Positions 16,959 to 25,879 of a stretch of DNA of 64,000 bases are shown piece by piece. The stretch spans positions 1-64,000 of the forward strand of contig CAWIVH010000016.1 of assembly GCA_963839475.1 (NCBI GenBank). Reading direction: 5' to 3'. The notes below the pieces were generated by a model that was not told the origin of the DNA, ran no database searches, and worked only from the letters and a program-made list of their open reading frames with translations. The position numbers and the translations under genes were made by a program. Source of the stretch: CAWIVH01 sp963839475. Its GTDB lineage: Bacteria > Acidobacteriota > UBA6911. Numbering within the stretch: the first letter of the stretch is position 1; every line of letters begins with the position of its first letter.

Positions 16959-18626
16959 ATGCTCGATAGGGCAGCCTTCAGGAGGAGCATTACCTGGTAT
17001 CGCCTTCAGGTCGCGGACGGCGGTTATTCAATCGAATTCCGGTAACGGAGTCGCAAAAAGTCCTATATCCTCACTTTGCTCATTGGCGTGATCTGTGGTC
17101 TGGCCGCAGTCGCATTCCATATGCTCCTGGAGTTTTCTCAGGACCATATCATCTACGGAGCCGCGGAGATCGAGGGGCGGCTGCGCATCCCGCTTCTCAT
17201 CCTGATTCCGGCGCTGGGTGGATTAATCGCCGGCGCTGGCATTCATTTTCTTGCTCCCGAAGCCCGAGGGAGCGGTATTCCCCAGGTCAAAACCGCCTTT
17301 TATCTCGATGGGGGTCGCATACCGGCCCGGGTGATTCCGGGCTGCCTGTTCCTTTCATCATTCAACATCGGCACCGGCGCCAGTCTGGGCCGCGAGGGGC
17401 CGACGGTTCAGCTTTGCGCCGCGCTTGCATCGCTCCTCGGACGGATGTTCGCCATTTCGCGGCGCAGGTTGCAGAGTCTGCTTCCGGTAGGCGCCGCCGC
17501 CGGACTGGCCGCAGCGTTCAACACGCCCATTGCGGCAGTTACCTTCGTGCTGGAAGAAGTGCTGGGGGACACATCCGCCTTCGCGCGAAGTTCAGCGGAC
17601 AAGACAAGGTGCTCAGTGGGCTACTCCAGCGTTGGGTGGCTTGTTCGTGGGAGTGACCGGACTCGCCGGACTTCTCTTGACCGGATCATCCAGCATATTT
17701 GGAATCGGTTACCAGAAACTGGCGGAAGAACTGCGCGGCGACTGGCGATTAAAGTTCTGATTGTCCTCGGGGTAGGAAAACTGATTGCATCCGTCATCTC
17801 CTATAGTTCCGGATGAACGGGGGGAATTTTTGGTCCTTCGCTTTATCTGGGTGGAATGACTGGGGGCATCATCGGCATTCTAGCGAGATTCATGCTTCAT
17901 GCTCCGAGAGTACAGCCAGGGGCTTTCGCTCTTGTGGTATGGGAGCGGTTTTTGCAGGGATCGTCCGCGCGCCGGTGACTTCCATCGTCATCTTTTGGGA
18001 GATGACTAATAACTACTCGATCATCCTGCCGCTGATGGTCGCCAATATCACCAGCTACGTCCTATCGACGAAGCTTAGCCCCGGCCTATCTATGACGCAT
18101 TGCTACTGCAGGATGGAATCCACCTGCCTCACGAAGAGAAACACGTCCTACGGACCATCGCGGTCGGTGAAGCCATGACTCGAAAGATAGTCACTGTCAG
18201 TGGACAACTAAAGGTGGGAGAGGCCTTCCAACACGTGCAGCGGCTCCCCGAATACCACCATGCTTACCCGGTGGTTGATGAAGATGGCAAAATGATAGGA
18301 ATTTTTACATTCAACGATCTGAAGCGCGCCCTGACTGCGGGAAAATCTGAACTCCGGCTTGCCGAACTTCAGAACAGGGCGATCATTCACACACATCCGG
18401 ACCAAACGCTGGACCAAGTGATCTTTAAGTTGGGGCATGAGGCATTTCCCAACTCCCCGTCGTCAGCCGCAAAGACACGTCCAAGCTGCTCGGCATTATC
18501 AGCATGAATGACATTACCCAAGCCCTGTCAAAAGATGAAGTGGACGACACTGCGGAGGAAGTTGATCATGACGAGGGTTCGGGCGATTCCCGTAGTGATC
18601 ATGGGCCTCCCTATAGTCCGCAGTGA
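16959..18626 (+). pseudogene. ClC-type chloride channel/antiporter with CBS domains, multiply disrupted
   Basis: Pieces of one ClC protein lie in order but in different frames. A start at 16959 runs to an in-frame TAA at 17043. Then come TLLIGVICGLAAVAFHMLLE, the selectivity motif GSGIPQVK, the GREGPTVQ motif and AAFNTPIAAVTFVLEEVLGD. A probable internal deletion of several tens of residues follows, then PALGGLFVGVTGLAG and IFGIGYQKLAEELRGDWRLK. After another shift come GGIFGPSLYLGGMTGG and GMGAVFAGIVRAPVTSIVIF. Two CBS domains follow (EAMTRKIVTVSGQLKVGEAF ... VVSRKDTSKLLGIISMND). At least four frame changes are needed. A channel protein cannot be made from this sequence. Confidence 0.8.
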
Positions 18627-18821
18627 CAAGCCTGTAAAGTTCATTCCCGTACAGAATCTACCGTGGGAGCATGAACATGGAAAATTCAAACGGGCGAGCC
18701 AAGTGATGGACATATCATCGCTTTTTAGTGGTTGAGTCGGAGCTGGATCTGGATTTTGAGGGGCTTGCTTATTTCACCTATTGGCCAGGAAGACCAATGG
18801 CTCTTCGAGGAAATGCTCCAC

Positions 18822-19100
18822 ATGACAACATCAACCGAAGTAAACGAATTGCTTGACACGCTTGCCAAGATCTTGTTGCGCTGCTTTGTGTTTGGCTTCC
18901 TTCTGCTCCTGCTCTGGTTTGGCGCCTGCCTCCTGACAGGCACCCTGTTTTATGAGCTCCAAAGCAGGCTGTTCGACTTGACGAGGCATGAGTTGCGCCT
19001 GATCCATTTCTGCGGCATAGCATGAGTGAAGAGCTGCGTCCTACTGTTTTTCCTGTTCCCATACATAGCGATACGCCCAGTCTTGCGCAGAAGATCATAG
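18822..19100 (+). pseudogene. DUF6868-like small membrane protein, frameshifted near 19022
   Basis: ATG 18822 begins MTTSTEVNELLDTLAKILLR, followed by a long transmembrane segment and FDLTRHELRLIHFCGIA, then a stop at 19025. Shifting frame just before that stop continues KSCVLLFFLFPYIAIRPVLR to 19100, which supplies the second membrane helix expected for the DUF6868 family (about 80-90 aa). Function of the family is unknown. It lies next to other broken membrane-protein genes. Confidence 0.6.
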
Positions 19101-19199
19101 CGTGGCTATGAAAGCTTACCTTCTCACCTTTTCAGCTTCAGTGGCATCGGCTTGTCCGTTGATAGATGTGACGTGGTTCAAGCCCGTCTGGGATCAATG

Positions 19200-20978
19200 C
19201 TATCGTGGTGCAGATGGATAAAGGGGCCAGAATACCGGCAGGAGCAAGAGGACAATGCCTGTCAGCAGGACCGTCAGGAGTAAGCCTGTTTTCACGAAAT
19301 CCATGAAACGGTATTTCCCTGGTCCGTAGACCAAAATGCAGGAAGGCTCGAACGGCGTTATCATCGAGATGGAGGCTGCCAGCATGATCGCGATGGCGAA
19401 GGTGCGCTCATTGGCGCCCAAGCGGCGAGCGGTATTCAACGCGATGGGGAGAACTACCAATGTGGCCGCAGCGTTCGACATCGGCTGGGTGAGTGCAATT
19501 GTAATAAGGCAGAAGCCAGCCAGGACGGTCATCACGCCAAATGGTTGCAGGAAATGGATGATATGGCCCGCGAGAAAGGCTGCGGCGCCGGACTTTTCCA
19601 TCGCAGTGCCAAAAGAGGTCATGCCGCCGATCAGGATAATGAGCTGCCAGTCAATGAATTGATACGCTTCTTCCACGGTGATGCAGCGCATGAGCATCGT
19701 CAGCACGGCGGCGGACAGAAAGGAAATTGAGAGCGGGACCAATCCTAAACCTCCCGCCGCGATCGACAGCACAAAAACAATCACTGCGTAGATCCCCTTC
19801 TGCTGGCGCGCCATCGGCGCATCGAGTTCATCGAGAATGGACAGATCCGGGTTCTGTCGCAAATTCCGTAAGGAATCAACTTGTCCCAGCAGGAGCAGGA
19901 CATCGCCGACGCTGAGGCGAATGTGGCCCAGTTTTTCGCAAAGGGAATGGCCGTGGCGATAGATTGCCAGAGCTATCAGTCCGTAGCGCTGCCGGAAATT
20001 GATCTCTTTCAGCGTCCGGTCAATTAGATGGGATTGCGGCATCAGCAGCGCTTCGGCAATCCTGTTGCCTTCGGGTTGGAGATCGGAATCCTGAAGGTTC
20101 AACAGAGGCTTGATCTCGATCCCGGCCAAATCTTTAACCCGCATCAGATCTTCAATCTTGCCCTCAACGAGCAGGATGTCCAAGGGCTCGATCGTAGTCC
20201 GGGGATCAGGCAGGATCTTCCGGCTGCCGCGCAAAACCTGCAGAATCCTAAAGCCCAACCTGGAGAGGTCGGATTCAAAGATCTTCTCGCCCAGTAAAGG
20301 GGAATCCGGGAGCACCGCGATCTCGCTCATGTACCGGCGAATGCCGTAGTCCTCCGCCTGGCTCTCGCCCTTATGGGCCGGCAAAAGGCGCCAGCTGACG
20401 AGGGTGAGGTAGAGAATTCCAACCAGAAGCAATACCAGGCCGACAGGTGTAATCTCGAAAAGCGAAATTGGTCTCATTCCCAGCCTGGCGATATACCCGC
20501 TGACTGCGACATTCGTGGAAGTGCCAATCAGAGTGCACGTTCCGCCAAGGATCGACGCGAAGGCCATGGGCATCAGGATCTTCGAGGGACTGATATTCGC
20601 CTTGCGGCACAGTCCCATGACAGGCGGCAGAAAAACCGCTGTCGCCGTCGTATTGTTCATGAAGGCGGAGACACTCCCCACGCCAGACATGACGGCGAGT
20701 AAAAGACGGTTTGGTCTATTGCCGGCAATCCTGTAGAAAAAGGAACCGATTGTGTCGACGATGCCGGTTCTTTGCAGTGCGCCACTGAGCACGAAGATGG
20801 AAGCCAGGACGATGATGATTTCATTGCTGAATCCGGCAAAGGCTTCGGATGGAGTCAGGATCCCAGATATCACGAGAACGATGAGCAGTATCATCGTGAT
20901 GATGTCGACCGAGACGACCTCCGCGGCGAAAAGGCCAATTGCGACTATCAATAGCCCTAGTACGAGAGCAATCTGCAT
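19200..20978 (-). CDS. SLC13/DASS-family permease with central TrkA-C domains
   Basis: A 592-aa transporter of the divalent anion:Na+ symporter superfamily. N-terminal transmembrane block (residues 1-200) contains SGVGSVSAFMNNTTATAVFL and GGTCTLIGTSTNVAVSGYI, the first re-entrant hairpin motifs. Two RCK_C/TrkA-C regulatory domains occupy about residues 205-375 (SPLLGEKIFESDLSRLGFRI and LIDRTLKEINFRQRYGLIAL). The C-terminal membrane block has the second NAAATLVVLPIAL motif. Members with this layout carry sulfate, dicarboxylates or other anions; the substrate is not evident. The start at 20978 was chosen with GGAG nearby. It is the one intact gene in the decayed 17-22 kb stretch. Confidence 0.9.
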   Translation of the reverse strand: MQIALVLGLLIVAIGLFAAEVVSVDIITMILLIVLVISGILTPSEAFAGFSNEIIIVLASIFVLSGALQRTGIVDTIGSFFYRIAGNRPNRLLLAVMSGVGSVSAFMNNTTATAVFLPPVMGLCRKANISPSKILMPMAFASILGGTCTLIGTSTNVAVSGYIARLGMRPISLFEITPVGLVLLLVGILYLTLVSWRLLPAHKGESQAEDYGIRRYMSEIAVLPDSPLLGEKIFESDLSRLGFRILQVLRGSRKILPDPRTTIEPLDILLVEGKIEDLMRVKDLAGIEIKPLLNLQDSDLQPEGNRIAEALLMPQSHLIDRTLKEINFRQRYGLIALAIYRHGHSLCEKLGHIRLSVGDVLLLLGQVDSLRNLRQNPDLSILDELDAPMARQQKGIYAVIVFVLSIAAGGLGLVPLSISFLSAAVLTMLMRCITVEEAYQFIDWQLIILIGGMTSFGTAMEKSGAAAFLAGHIIHFLQPFGVMTVLAGFCLITIALTQPMSNAAATLVVLPIALNTARRLGANERTFAIAIMLAASISMITPFEPSCILVYGPGKYRFMDFVKTGLLLTVLLTGIVLLLLPVFWPLYPSAPR

Positions 20979-21278
20979 GTCTCCATCATAGCCGCTCCAA
21001 TAAAGCACCGAAACGAAATCTTAGCCGGGCAGCCGCTAACTCTCCAGATTACTGCCATTTGGCTGTGAAACTACCAGATTCACGGGATTGTGCCAGGATA
21101 TCCTTTAACACTATCGTGGAATCGACCGCGGGATGCGACGGGGCGGCCGCTTCCTGCATCTGTCTGAGCAACCTCAGGAGGTCCGCTCTGCTGCAGGCTG
21201 TCACACCGGCGGGTAGCCATGCCTGCCGTCGCAGCTTCATGGGGCGCCGAATTGAGCCTGATCCTGGAGGGATTGGTT

Positions 21279-21832
21279 ATGAAATACAATGAACTGATCG
21301 TCCTTATTTCCCCCGCATTGCTGAGTTTTCCATGGATCATCAGGGCCCAGGGGGCAAAGGATCGAGAAATCGAATTACACAAGAATGTGAAATTGATAGA
21401 GATGCCCGCCCCGGCAGACCTGCCGGAGGAACTCGTTGGGAAATATCAGCAATTCTGCCGGTACTCGAAGATGTGCTGAGGGAGATTACTGATGCAGAGC
21501 CTTCGGAATGTGCCCTGACCATTCGAGTTGCAGCCGGCATGAAAGAAATCGGAACTGCTAAGGTGAAGCGGGTCTTCACCAGCGTGACGGCCTTTCGCCA
21601 GAAATCGAATCGGGAATTTACTGGGAGGCTCTATTTGCACAGTTTTGTCTCCGGCGAGACGGTGAGCAAGGAGGAAGCCAGGGAATTCCTGCAAAAGCAA
21701 ATTCTGAGCCCGGCGAGGTGCCGGCCAACTGTCACTCAAACAGGCATGCCTCTTGGCCGCTTACTCGCCGCGGCATCTGATATCGGATCAGGGGCGGAGG
21801 TCGTCTGGCGAATGACCGGCTGTCGGTCGTGA
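21279..21832 (+). pseudogene. Small secreted hypothetical protein, frameshifted near 21455
   Basis: ATG 21279 (good GGAGG upstream) opens a signal peptide-like N-terminus (MKYNELIVLISPALLSFPWI) and NVKLIEMPAPADLPEELVG, ending at 21479. The next frame carries on as LPVLEDVLREITDAEPSECA, LTIRVAAGMKEIGTAKVKRV and EEAREFLQKQIL to 21832. Joining KYQQF to LPVLEDVL needs one extra T at the TTC TGC site near 21455. The combined protein resembles small hypothetical proteins I associate with Acidobacteriota; no function is known. Either real decay or a missing base. Confidence 0.55.
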
Positions 21833-21978
21833 ATCGAGGCGAAGGTTCCTTTTGAAGGCAAAATTGTATCTGTATTCTATTGTTCATGAAAGAGGAGAAC
21901 TTCAAGCTGTCGCGCAGCTAAAGCCATCTTCAAATATCCGTTCCCTTTTTAATCGCTATCCTCGTTTCTGTCCTTTGC

Positions 21979-22248
21979 ATGCCTTTGAATTTACTGGCAG
22001 CGGGTTCCGACGTGCATGCCGATCCGATAGCCCCGGTTTTGATCGCCCTGATTGCGATTCTTGCGGCGGCTAAGTTGGGAGCGGAGCTTGCCGAGCGGCT
22101 CCACTTGCCGGCGGTACTGGGAGAACTTGCATCCGGCTTTAGCGTCCGTTATGTGCATCTTTTCATTGGCGTTGCACTGTGTGCGACGAGCGTCGGCATT
22201 ACGGCGCGCGTTTTCAAGGACCTCGGAAAGGTTCAAATCAGGAAATGA
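21979..22248 (+). pseudogene. Kef-type cation:proton antiporter with large internal deletion
   Basis: The 89 codons join two distant parts of a CPA2 antiporter. The N-terminal helix region reads APVLIALIAILAAAKLGAEL and AERLHLPAVLGELASG, where a LAGxxLGP segment should follow. The frame then jumps directly to FIGVALCATSVGITARVFKD LGK, which in intact proteins lies well over 100 residues further on. It then stops. It overlaps the end of the convergent response-regulator gene by 11 bases. This is a deletion remnant, not a sequencing slip. Confidence 0.7.
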
Positions 22249-22888
22249 TCTTTTTGCGCACGGCATACAGAACAATCTCGGCTGTGTTGTGCAGGTTGAG
22301 TTTCTGCATCAGATTCGTCCGATGTGTTTCCACCGTGTAGACACTCAAATCAAGGATCGCGGCTACTTCCTTATTGGACTTGCCCTCTGCAAGAAGCTGA
22401 AGGACCTCTTTTTCACGGGCGGTGAGAAGGTCATACGAATCCTGAAGCCCCTTCTGTTGAAGTTGCCGGACGTAATCATCCAGCAGAGTCTGCGTGATCC
22501 TGGGGCTGAAAAACGGGCGGCCCTGCGCGACGACGCGCACGGCCTGTACCAGGTCCTCCTCCACCGACTCCTTGAGCAGATATCCTTTTGCACCAGCGCT
22601 CAGCGCGCGGACGATATAGCCCTCATCCGAGTGCATGCTGAGTATAATGATGCCGATCCGCGGATCCCGGTGAATAATCTGCGCCGTCGCCTCGATGCCG
22701 TTGAGCTGCGGCATGCCTACGTCCATGATCACAATTGCCGGGGAAAACTCCTCGGCAAGCCGCACAACCTCCCGGCCATCGGCGGCTTCTCCGACGACCT
22801 CAAATCCCTCATGTCGTTCCAGGATCAGGCGTAGGCCCCTGCGAACGACACCATGATCGTCTGCCACGAGTATGCGAATCGCACTCAT
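22238..22888 (-). CDS. NarL/LuxR-family response regulator
   Basis: A 216-aa regulator with an N-terminal receiver domain (ILVADDHGVVRRGLRLIL, phosphoacceptor Asp in IVIMDVGMPQLNG, Lys in GAKGYLLKES) and a C-terminal GerE-type HTH (LTAREKEVLQLLAEGKSNKEV AAIL, then YTVETHRTNLMQKL). Its start overlaps the corrected stop of the adjacent histidine kinase (TAATG), so the two form a coupled two-component system. Target genes are unknown. Confidence 0.95.
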   Translation of the reverse strand: MSAIRILVADDHGVVRRGLRLILERHEGFEVVGEAADGREVVRLAEEFSPAIVIMDVGMPQLNGIEATAQIIHRDPRIGIIILSMHSDEGYIVRALSAGAKGYLLKESVEEDLVQAVRVVAQGRPFFSPRITQTLLDDYVRQLQQKGLQDSYDLLTAREKEVLQLLAEGKSNKEVAAILDLSVYTVETHRTNLMQKLNLHNTAEIVLYAVRKKIIS

Positions 22889-24239
22889 TAGGACACCTCC
22901 GTTTTCAAAGGGATTACTGCCTTAAGAACCGTCCCCTTGCCTGGCTGCGAATCAACAGAGACCGTCCCCCCAATTCACGGACCCGCTCCTGGATCCCTAT
23001 AAGTCCGAGCCCCCGGCCCTTGGTATGTTCAGGATCAAATCCCACACCGTCGTCGCGAACCGTCAGAGATAGGTCAGTCAGGCCGCCATGAAGGTCGATG
23101 CGGACGGCCTTCGCCCTGGAATGGCGGGCGCAATTTGTCAGGGATTCCTGGACAATCCGATAGATGCATGTCCTCATCTCTTCCGGAATGTTCTCCAGTG
23201 ATCCGTCATTCTTGAACTCGACTGGGGTGCCGCTGCGCCGTGAGAACTCACGCGCCTGCCACTCCAGGGCGGGCTCCAAACCCAGGTCATCGAGCATGGA
23301 TGGTCGTAATCCCAGAGCCAGGTTGCGAACCATCAGCAGAGTCTTCTCGGCAAGGCCTTTTCCTTCCGATACCTGGCCCCTGAAATCCTCCTCCGGAGCC
23401 GCACGGAGCTGCTCCAGGTTCCCGAATACCATGCGGATGCCGGTCAGCATCTGGCCGATTTCGTCATGCAGCTCCCGTGAGAGGGATTTGCGTTCTTCTT
23501 CCTGAGTGTGAACGAGTTTCTGCGACAGCCATCGCAGCCGCTGCTCCGCCTCCACGAGACGCATCCGATGCTCGTCGGCGCGTTTCTCGAGTGCAGAAAG
23601 CCGGTAAATGCTGATTATGGCCGTGAACAGGGCGAGGCCAAGCGCATACGCAAATAGCCACTTCAGGTATTTGCGATAGGATTCCCAGCTTTTGGCTATC
23701 CTCTCCTGCTCCTGCGTAAGGCTGGCAGCGTCTATTTGATTGATCCCCTGCGTCATTTTGAGGAGAGCGGTGCGTCGAGGAAGAACCTGCTTTCTCAGGA
23801 AGGAAAAGCTGAGCGCCGCCTTGCGTTCGGGAGTCCACTCAAACACGGGATCCAGAGCACTCCAATAGCCTTCCAATTCGCGGGCGAGCTGCTGTAGCGA
23901 CTCGCGGTCCTGAGGCGGGGAAAGCTGCCCCAGGGTTTTGAGGCGCCCGTCGAGCGACTGGCGGACCTCAAGCAACTGCCGCTTGTGCTCGGCTCCCGTA
24001 AGCGTGGCGGGATCGAGCAGGTAGTCCCGGACCAGAATGGCGGACAAATAGACGTCCGCCTGGATCTCGTTCAAGACGGTCGCTCGCTGCCGGTACGCAT
24101 CTTGAATGGAAGTCACGTCCCGGTAGATGCGATCGCTCCTGCGGTAGGCGCCGAATCCGAAGACAGCGATCAGAAGCAGGAGGCCTCCAAATGCAAGGAA
24201 CAGAGTGACTTTGGTATTTTGCCACACCGTATCCCCCAT
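22888..24239 (-). CDS. NarX/DegS-type sensor histidine kinase, apparent frameshift at its 3' end
   Basis: A 441-aa protein as read (stop at 22914), with an N-terminal membrane helix (VTLFLAFGGLLLLIAVFGFG), an extracytoplasmic helical sensor region, a second helix (YLKWLFAYALGLALFTAIIS), a HisKA_3 dimerisation helix with the phospho-His in EEERKSLSRELHDEIGQML, and a HATPase domain (IVQESLTNCARHSRAKA, VRDDGVGFDPE, RGLGLIGIQERV). After RVRELGG the frame goes wrong at a run of six G (22966-22971). Removing one G gives TVSVDSQPGKGTVLKAVIPL and a stop at 22888-22890 that overlaps the regulator's ATG. I therefore give the corrected end; as printed, the protein lacks its last beta strands. Confidence 0.88.
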
Positions 24240-24316
24240 TCGATGGTGCCCTTTCTTCTTGAAACTACTGCCTCCACGGGATCGACAGCAACCGACCCTG
24301 TGACTATTCTAAAGCC

Positions 24317-25153
24317 ATGATAATTCTATTCACAGACCTCGATGGCAGCCTGCTTGATAATTCCGCGTATTCCGCGGATCCCGCCAGGGAGGCCCTGCGC
24401 TGCATAGATGAGCTGGGCCTCCCGCTCGTTTTCTGTACCAGCAAGACGCGGGCCGAGGTCGAACATTGGCGTACAACTCTCTGCAACAGGCACCCTTTTA
24501 TTGTCGAGAACGGCGGGGCTCTCTATGTTCCTGCCGGCTACTTCCCGACTGATTTCCACTCGCCGGTAAATCTTGGCCAATACAATGTGATCGAATTTGG
24601 AATCCCCTATCACGTCCTCGTCCAAACTCTCCGTCGGGCCTCACAGGACTCCGGATGCCGGGTTCGGGGGTTCCACGACATGAGCGTTGAAGAGATAAGC
24701 CGGAGATACGATCTTCCATTAGAACAAGCTCGATTGGCGAGGAAAAGGGAATATGATGAACCGTTCGAAATTCTCGATCCTCCCGGAGACAAGCTCCTTG
24801 CCGCAATTGAACGCACGGGCAGACGCTGGACCCGCGGCGGCCGGCTGCATCACCTCACCGGTGACGGGAACAAAGCCCACGGAGTCAGCCTGCTCAGCTA
24901 TTATTACCGCTGGGCTTTCACCGACATTATAACCGTGGGTCTGGGCGACGGGGCGAACGATTTGGACTTCCTGCGCCTCGTCGACATTCCAGTTATCATC
25001 CGTTCGAAGGCAGCCTGGCAGTTGAAATCCGCCCTCCCGCGGGCACGTGTTACAGAACTTTCGGGCCCGGCTGGTTGGAATCAGGCGGTTCTGGACATTC
25101 TCGACGAACATGCGGCCGAGTACGAGATGGTCTCCAAGGAAAAGGCCGGATAA
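24317..25153 (+). CDS. HAD-IIB phosphatase of the mannosyl/glucosyl-3-phosphoglycerate type
   Basis: A 278-aa phosphatase. Motif I LFTDLDGSLLD holds the nucleophilic Asp, LVFCTSKTRAEVE is motif II, and TVGLGDGANDLDFLRLVDIP is motif IV; the cap domain has PFIVENGGALYVP. These match MpgP-like enzymes, which remove phosphate from mannosyl- or glucosyl-3-phosphoglycerate to give the osmolyte. It is convergent with the glycosyltransferase cluster that ends 18 bases downstream, which contains a GpgS-like synthase, so the substrate is probably glucosyl- or mannosylglucosyl-3-phosphoglycerate. Which one cannot be told from sequence. Confidence 0.85.
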   Translation: MIILFTDLDGSLLDNSAYSADPAREALRCIDELGLPLVFCTSKTRAEVEHWRTTLCNRHPFIVENGGALYVPAGYFPTDFHSPVNLGQYNVIEFGIPYHVLVQTLRRASQDSGCRVRGFHDMSVEEISRRYDLPLEQARLARKREYDEPFEILDPPGDKLLAAIERTGRRWTRGGRLHHLTGDGNKAHGVSLLSYYYRWAFTDIITVGLGDGANDLDFLRLVDIPVIIRSKAAWQLKSALPRARVTELSGPAGWNQAVLDILDEHAAEYEMVSKEKAG

Positions 25154-25170
25154 ATTCGCCCGTTTGCGCT

Positions 25171-25875
25171 TCACAGGTGTTTCCAGACAGCGTGTTCCTG
25201 TAGTTCTTCCTTCCCGGGCTCCTTTCGCTCGAGGTAGCGTTCCACGGTTTTTCTTCCCGCCAGCCCCAAAGCCAAGCCGCCCGCCAGCATGGCGCCTCCG
25301 ATTATCAGAATGAAAGAAGCCAGGAACACGTTTCTCGCAAAATTCAGATAATCGGCGGCTACAACGACCGTGACGAAGATTACGACAACTTTTACAGCCT
25401 GGCCTATCCGCCTTGAGGAAGGGATGCCTTCATTGAATGCCCAAACGAGAGCGCTGCGCCCGAGATAGCGGCTGACCCACACGCCTGCCACCAGGATGAC
25501 GGCACCGGCAAACAACTTCGGCACCATAAACAAGACCGATTCGATCATGCGCGAGGTAAGCTGGGTGTCAAAGGCGCTCAGCGCAAGCAGAAAACCACTG
25601 GTCAGGATCGTCCAGTATGCGCCCTTTGCGGCCATGTGAGTCGCGCGTACCGGGCCGTCCCCGGGCAGGAGGGAGTCAAGTCCGCTGCGCCTCAGAAACC
25701 GATCGATGCGGGCCCCACGAAAGATTCGCATCAACAGTCCGCGCACGGCAGCCGCAAGACCCCAGGCTACGATAAGAATAAACAGCGCAGCCAGGAGGCT
25801 GGGTAAGTGATTTGTCGTGAGGCGGGACAGCCTGTCCATCGTGTCCTGCGCTATCCGTTCTGCTAATTGAAGCAT
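25171..25875 (-). CDS. MscS-like membrane protein (conserved TM-helix repeats)
   Basis: A 234-aa membrane protein with about five transmembrane segments built from the repeat type seen in the N-terminal part of some mechanosensitive channels (LLAALFILIVAWGLAAAVRG, FMVPKLFAGAVILVAGVWVS, FILIIGGAMLAGGLALGLAG). The last repeat resembles an MscS pore helix rich in Gly/Ala, followed by GRKTVERYLE, but there is no MscS beta domain. The start at 25875 follows GGAGGG, and the gene begins 5 bases before the end of the upstream glycosyltransferase. An osmotic-release or osmosensing role fits the solute-synthesis neighbours. Confidence 0.8.
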   Translation of the reverse strand: MLQLAERIAQDTMDRLSRLTTNHLPSLLAALFILIVAWGLAAAVRGLLMRIFRGARIDRFLRRSGLDSLLPGDGPVRATHMAAKGAYWTILTSGFLLALSAFDTQLTSRMIESVLFMVPKLFAGAVILVAGVWVSRYLGRSALVWAFNEGIPSSRRIGQAVKVVVIFVTVVVAADYLNFARNVFLASFILIIGGAMLAGGLALGLAGRKTVERYLERKEPGKEELQEHAVWKHL

Positions 25876-25879
25876 ATGA

